Shown in pieces: positions 61,331 to 64,000 of a stretch of DNA of 64,000 bases (its first letter is position 1; each line of letters opens with the position of its first letter). The translations under genes were made by a program, and so were the position numbers. This DNA comes from Macropodus opercularis (taxonomy: Eukaryota; Chordata; Actinopteri; Anabantiformes; Osphronemidae). Under the pieces are notes generated by a model. The model was not told the DNA's origin. It saw only the letters and a program-made list of their open reading frames with translations, and did no database searches. Where the stretch lies: positions 14,613,501-14,677,500 of the forward strand of contig CM061096.1 of NCBI GenBank assembly GCA_030770545.1, read 5' to 3'.

Positions 61331-64000
61331 AAGAGGACGGGCATTTATGACATCGTTACTGATTGTACTACTTCCTCCACCAAGGCCTCATCTTCTTTGT
61401 AAAAACACAACCTTCTGCTGTCACTGTGTTATATTTTTAACCAAATATCTCTTGATGAAGCGTAAATGGTTGTCGTTGATGCTGATGCCTGCGTCAGGCC
61501 TCGGACCAAGGCAGATGTGAGCGCGTCTTCCTTCCAGCCTAGTTTACACCAACTAGGTCACATCACGTGCAGCGCGTCACCCATGACCTCTGTCTGCTGC
61601 TGTGTGAGTGTGTAAGAATAGGTTCAGGTGTGTGAGCTGCTTTCGCTCTGATGTAGTTTCATGGAGAAGAAACTTCTGCTGGGAGCTGGTTGTGTTTTTG
61701 TTTTTATGAAGACATTTGAACGAATGAAGGACACAGCACTCTGTTCACTCTCTGCAGCGCAGTCGGTCACACTTAATCACATTTGGGACGTAATTAATAT
61801 TTACACAGCCTTAGTTGCAGGACGACCAATAAGCTGCGTTTGTATCAGGTCTGGGGAGAACGAACTAGCTGGATGGTAAAGAGCAGGCATGTGGGAACAG
61901 AGTGGAAATGTGGAGTAGAACCACGTCCTGAAACCGGTGGTGGATTCTGATGTAATTTTTATATTTTTGATGTGAACGTTTTGCACATGTAGCTCGGCAG
62001 GCGATAAGCTGCAGTCTACCTCCCACCCCTCCCTCGCTGGGGATGCACACTCTGCCCATATTGACTCTGACCACAGGTTGATAGCATCTACCAAACAGTC
62101 TGACCTTGGGTCTGGAGGCAAACACCTGGAATAGCTTTGCGGTGACTCTGTCGGATATGAACGTCTGAGTATTTTAGGAAAGAGTCAGGAAAGGAACTGT
62201 TTAGCATATGACGCACTGTAACTTTGAGAAGGGAGACTGGGCCCGTTTGTGTGTGAACGTGTTCAAGGTGAAACCGGCTGGAGGCTGATGGGAGGCAGAC
62301 TGCAGACAGAACAAGATGCTTCACCTTCCTCTTTGGATGCTCTGGTCGCTGCTGCAGAGAAGCCACACACAAAAACAAAGCTGCACACGGTGGCACCATG
62401 TTGCTCTGCTCTCACTTCAACTGTTTGTAATTGGGCAGAAAAACTGAGCTCAACAATCATCTGTGCAGTTTTTTCTCTATTTCAGGTGACGTGATTTCAT
62501 GCTCAGCATCAGATTCCATCCCTCCTCTCTCAGAAGCTACATTAGTGCTCATGCAGATTTTGCCTCCCTTTCCCTCGGCCACCACGTTCACCAGGCCTCA
62601 CTTTTTCAGCTGGTTAGCCAGAGTTCGTTCAGGCCACTGACGTGCAGACGGACAGGTTCATTTGTCAGATTTACTCCACTCTGTAACGACCCAAAGACAG
62701 AAAGACCGGTGCAACGTTGTATCCACACACAACACATGCACAAAGAGCACGACTTGCTCTACGTAGATATCGAATTAGCCAGTTAACCAGTTCATTTCGC
62801 TCTTGAATGAACTGGAGAAGTACAAACACTTTCATATTTCCCGCCCTGTTTCAGATGGAAATAAGTTCACCCATAACAAGATCGTTATTATTAATGTTTG
62901 TGCTGTTGGTGCTGTTGTTTGCAAATCACACACAGACGTGAAGAAACATATGATTATTTCTAGTCTACAATTTGAGCTGGTGAACAATTAAAGTTTAAAG
63001 TTTGATTCAGCACATGCCATCCAACTAATATGAAAGCATTCATCATTCTTATCCCGTCATTGTCCTTCTGTATAAATCACCAGTGACCAGCTGAGCACGA
63101 ATATGATGACTGCACCAAGATGCCAAGTGTCCCACTGCAGCTTTAATATAAAACTTATCAACAGTTATTATCTGACTCTGCAAAGCGCAGTGGCTGAGAG
63201 GCTCCATAAAGAAAGCAATCTAGCGGCCACGTTATCTCGCAGCAGCTGGGAGACGGTGGGTGTGGAGGGTGAATGAGGAAGGTCCAGGCGACGGGAGGGC
63301 GAATAAATAAATGTTAGTGGGAAGAAAACCTCAGAGCGCAGCAGCTGCATGTTTGCCAACTGGACGCGACATTAAACACACACACACACACAGATGAACT
63401 CATTCAAATACGCCAGAGATCAGTTGTAGTGGGTTTCGACTGATCTGAGCAACTTATCACACACAGACAGAGAGACGAAGAAACTGGGCTCCGTAAATAT
63501 TGTTCCAGGAGTGAAGTCATCTGACATTTGAGAATCAGCCATCCCTGCCCAGCCCAAGCGGGGTGTGTGTGTCTGTGTGTGTGATTGTGGGCAGACAGGA
63601 AAACCCAGAGGGCTCGCAGCTCAGACAGAGTCATTATTTGGTGACATGTAGACGACGGCTTGGCCTTAACAGGGACTGCAAACGTACACACGCATGTACA
63701 CACACAGAGGTAGACACGCGTGCACACTTTCACACAAGCGTTGCGTCCACAGGGCCGGAGGTGCTGGGACTAATGGGAAACATCACCTGTTACTGCTCTC
63801 TCCTTTTCCTGCTGATGAAAGAACAGCACGACTAATTCACAAAGTCAGATTGTTTTGCTCAAATTCAGCAGCGTATTACAGAGACAGTAATGAACTAGCT
63901 GTGTTTGAATTAATGTCAAATACGCACATATCACATGATAAACTGTCAAACGTTGAACCCAAAAACACACACGAGAATGAAGACGCCTGCCTGACGGTCT

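Larger units (their letters stand above)
49401..64000. other. Gene desert to the right edge
   Basis: No protein-coding gene that I can support over about 14.6 kb. Contents: microsatellites, a purine-rich tract (about 51,828-51,925), a pyrimidine-rich tract (about 53,085-53,275), repeat relics near 59.8 and 61.2 kb, and AT-rich segments with homeodomain-like and octamer motifs (54.6-55.1 and 56.15-56.6 kb) that could be regulatory. Confidence 0.4.

Overview
The window reads as teleost fish nuclear DNA, probably from a percomorph. Genes are split into short exons with canonical GT/AG borders, long AT-rich non-coding tracts are full of (CA)n/(GT)n microsatellites, and there are fish-type dispersed repeats. 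Two genes belong to the NLR family, one of them with the fish-specific FISNA and B30.2 modules. Gene order (CIITA - NUBP1 - EMP2 - ATF7IP2) matches the block I know from human 16p13. I could not find TVP23A or TEKT5, which sit in that block in mammals.

Left part (1-8.5 kb, minus strand): the 5' portion of CIITA, the MHC class II transactivator. The NACHT exon runs off the left edge. Upstream are ten small exons encoding the acidic, NLS-bearing and proline-rich regions, then a 427-codon exon at 7219-8500 that joins them in frame. A candidate interferon-type promoter with an IRF site and an untranslated first exon lies between the two coding starts (5.77-5.94 kb).

Next (10.2-16.4 kb, minus strand): a complete ten-exon NUBP1, the cytosolic Fe-S scaffold P-loop ATPase (322 aa). 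A gene-poor interval follows (16.4-27.9 kb), then a complete four-exon EMP2 (28.1-28.9 kb, plus strand).

31.7-36.1 kb, plus strand: twelve exons whose phases join into one 677-codon reading frame. The last eleven are ATF7IP2 (coiled coil plus C-terminal fibronectin-III domain, the SETDB1-partner family). The first is a 1001-nt exon derived from a Crypton-type tyrosine recombinase (DUF3504) with its catalytic arginine motif degraded. This apparent recombinase-chromatin-factor fusion is the most interesting item here.

38.1-42.9 kb, plus strand: a single NLR gene of CARD - FISNA - NACHT - LRR - B30.2 architecture, intact over ten exons except for one missing base just after the Walker A motif.

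43-64 kb: no gene that I can support. It holds microsatellites, repeat relics, a perfect DR1 nuclear-receptor half-site pair and AT-rich segments that look like candidate conserved regulatory elements. All exon borders were read by eye from splice consensus and phase; no alignment or transcript evidence was available.
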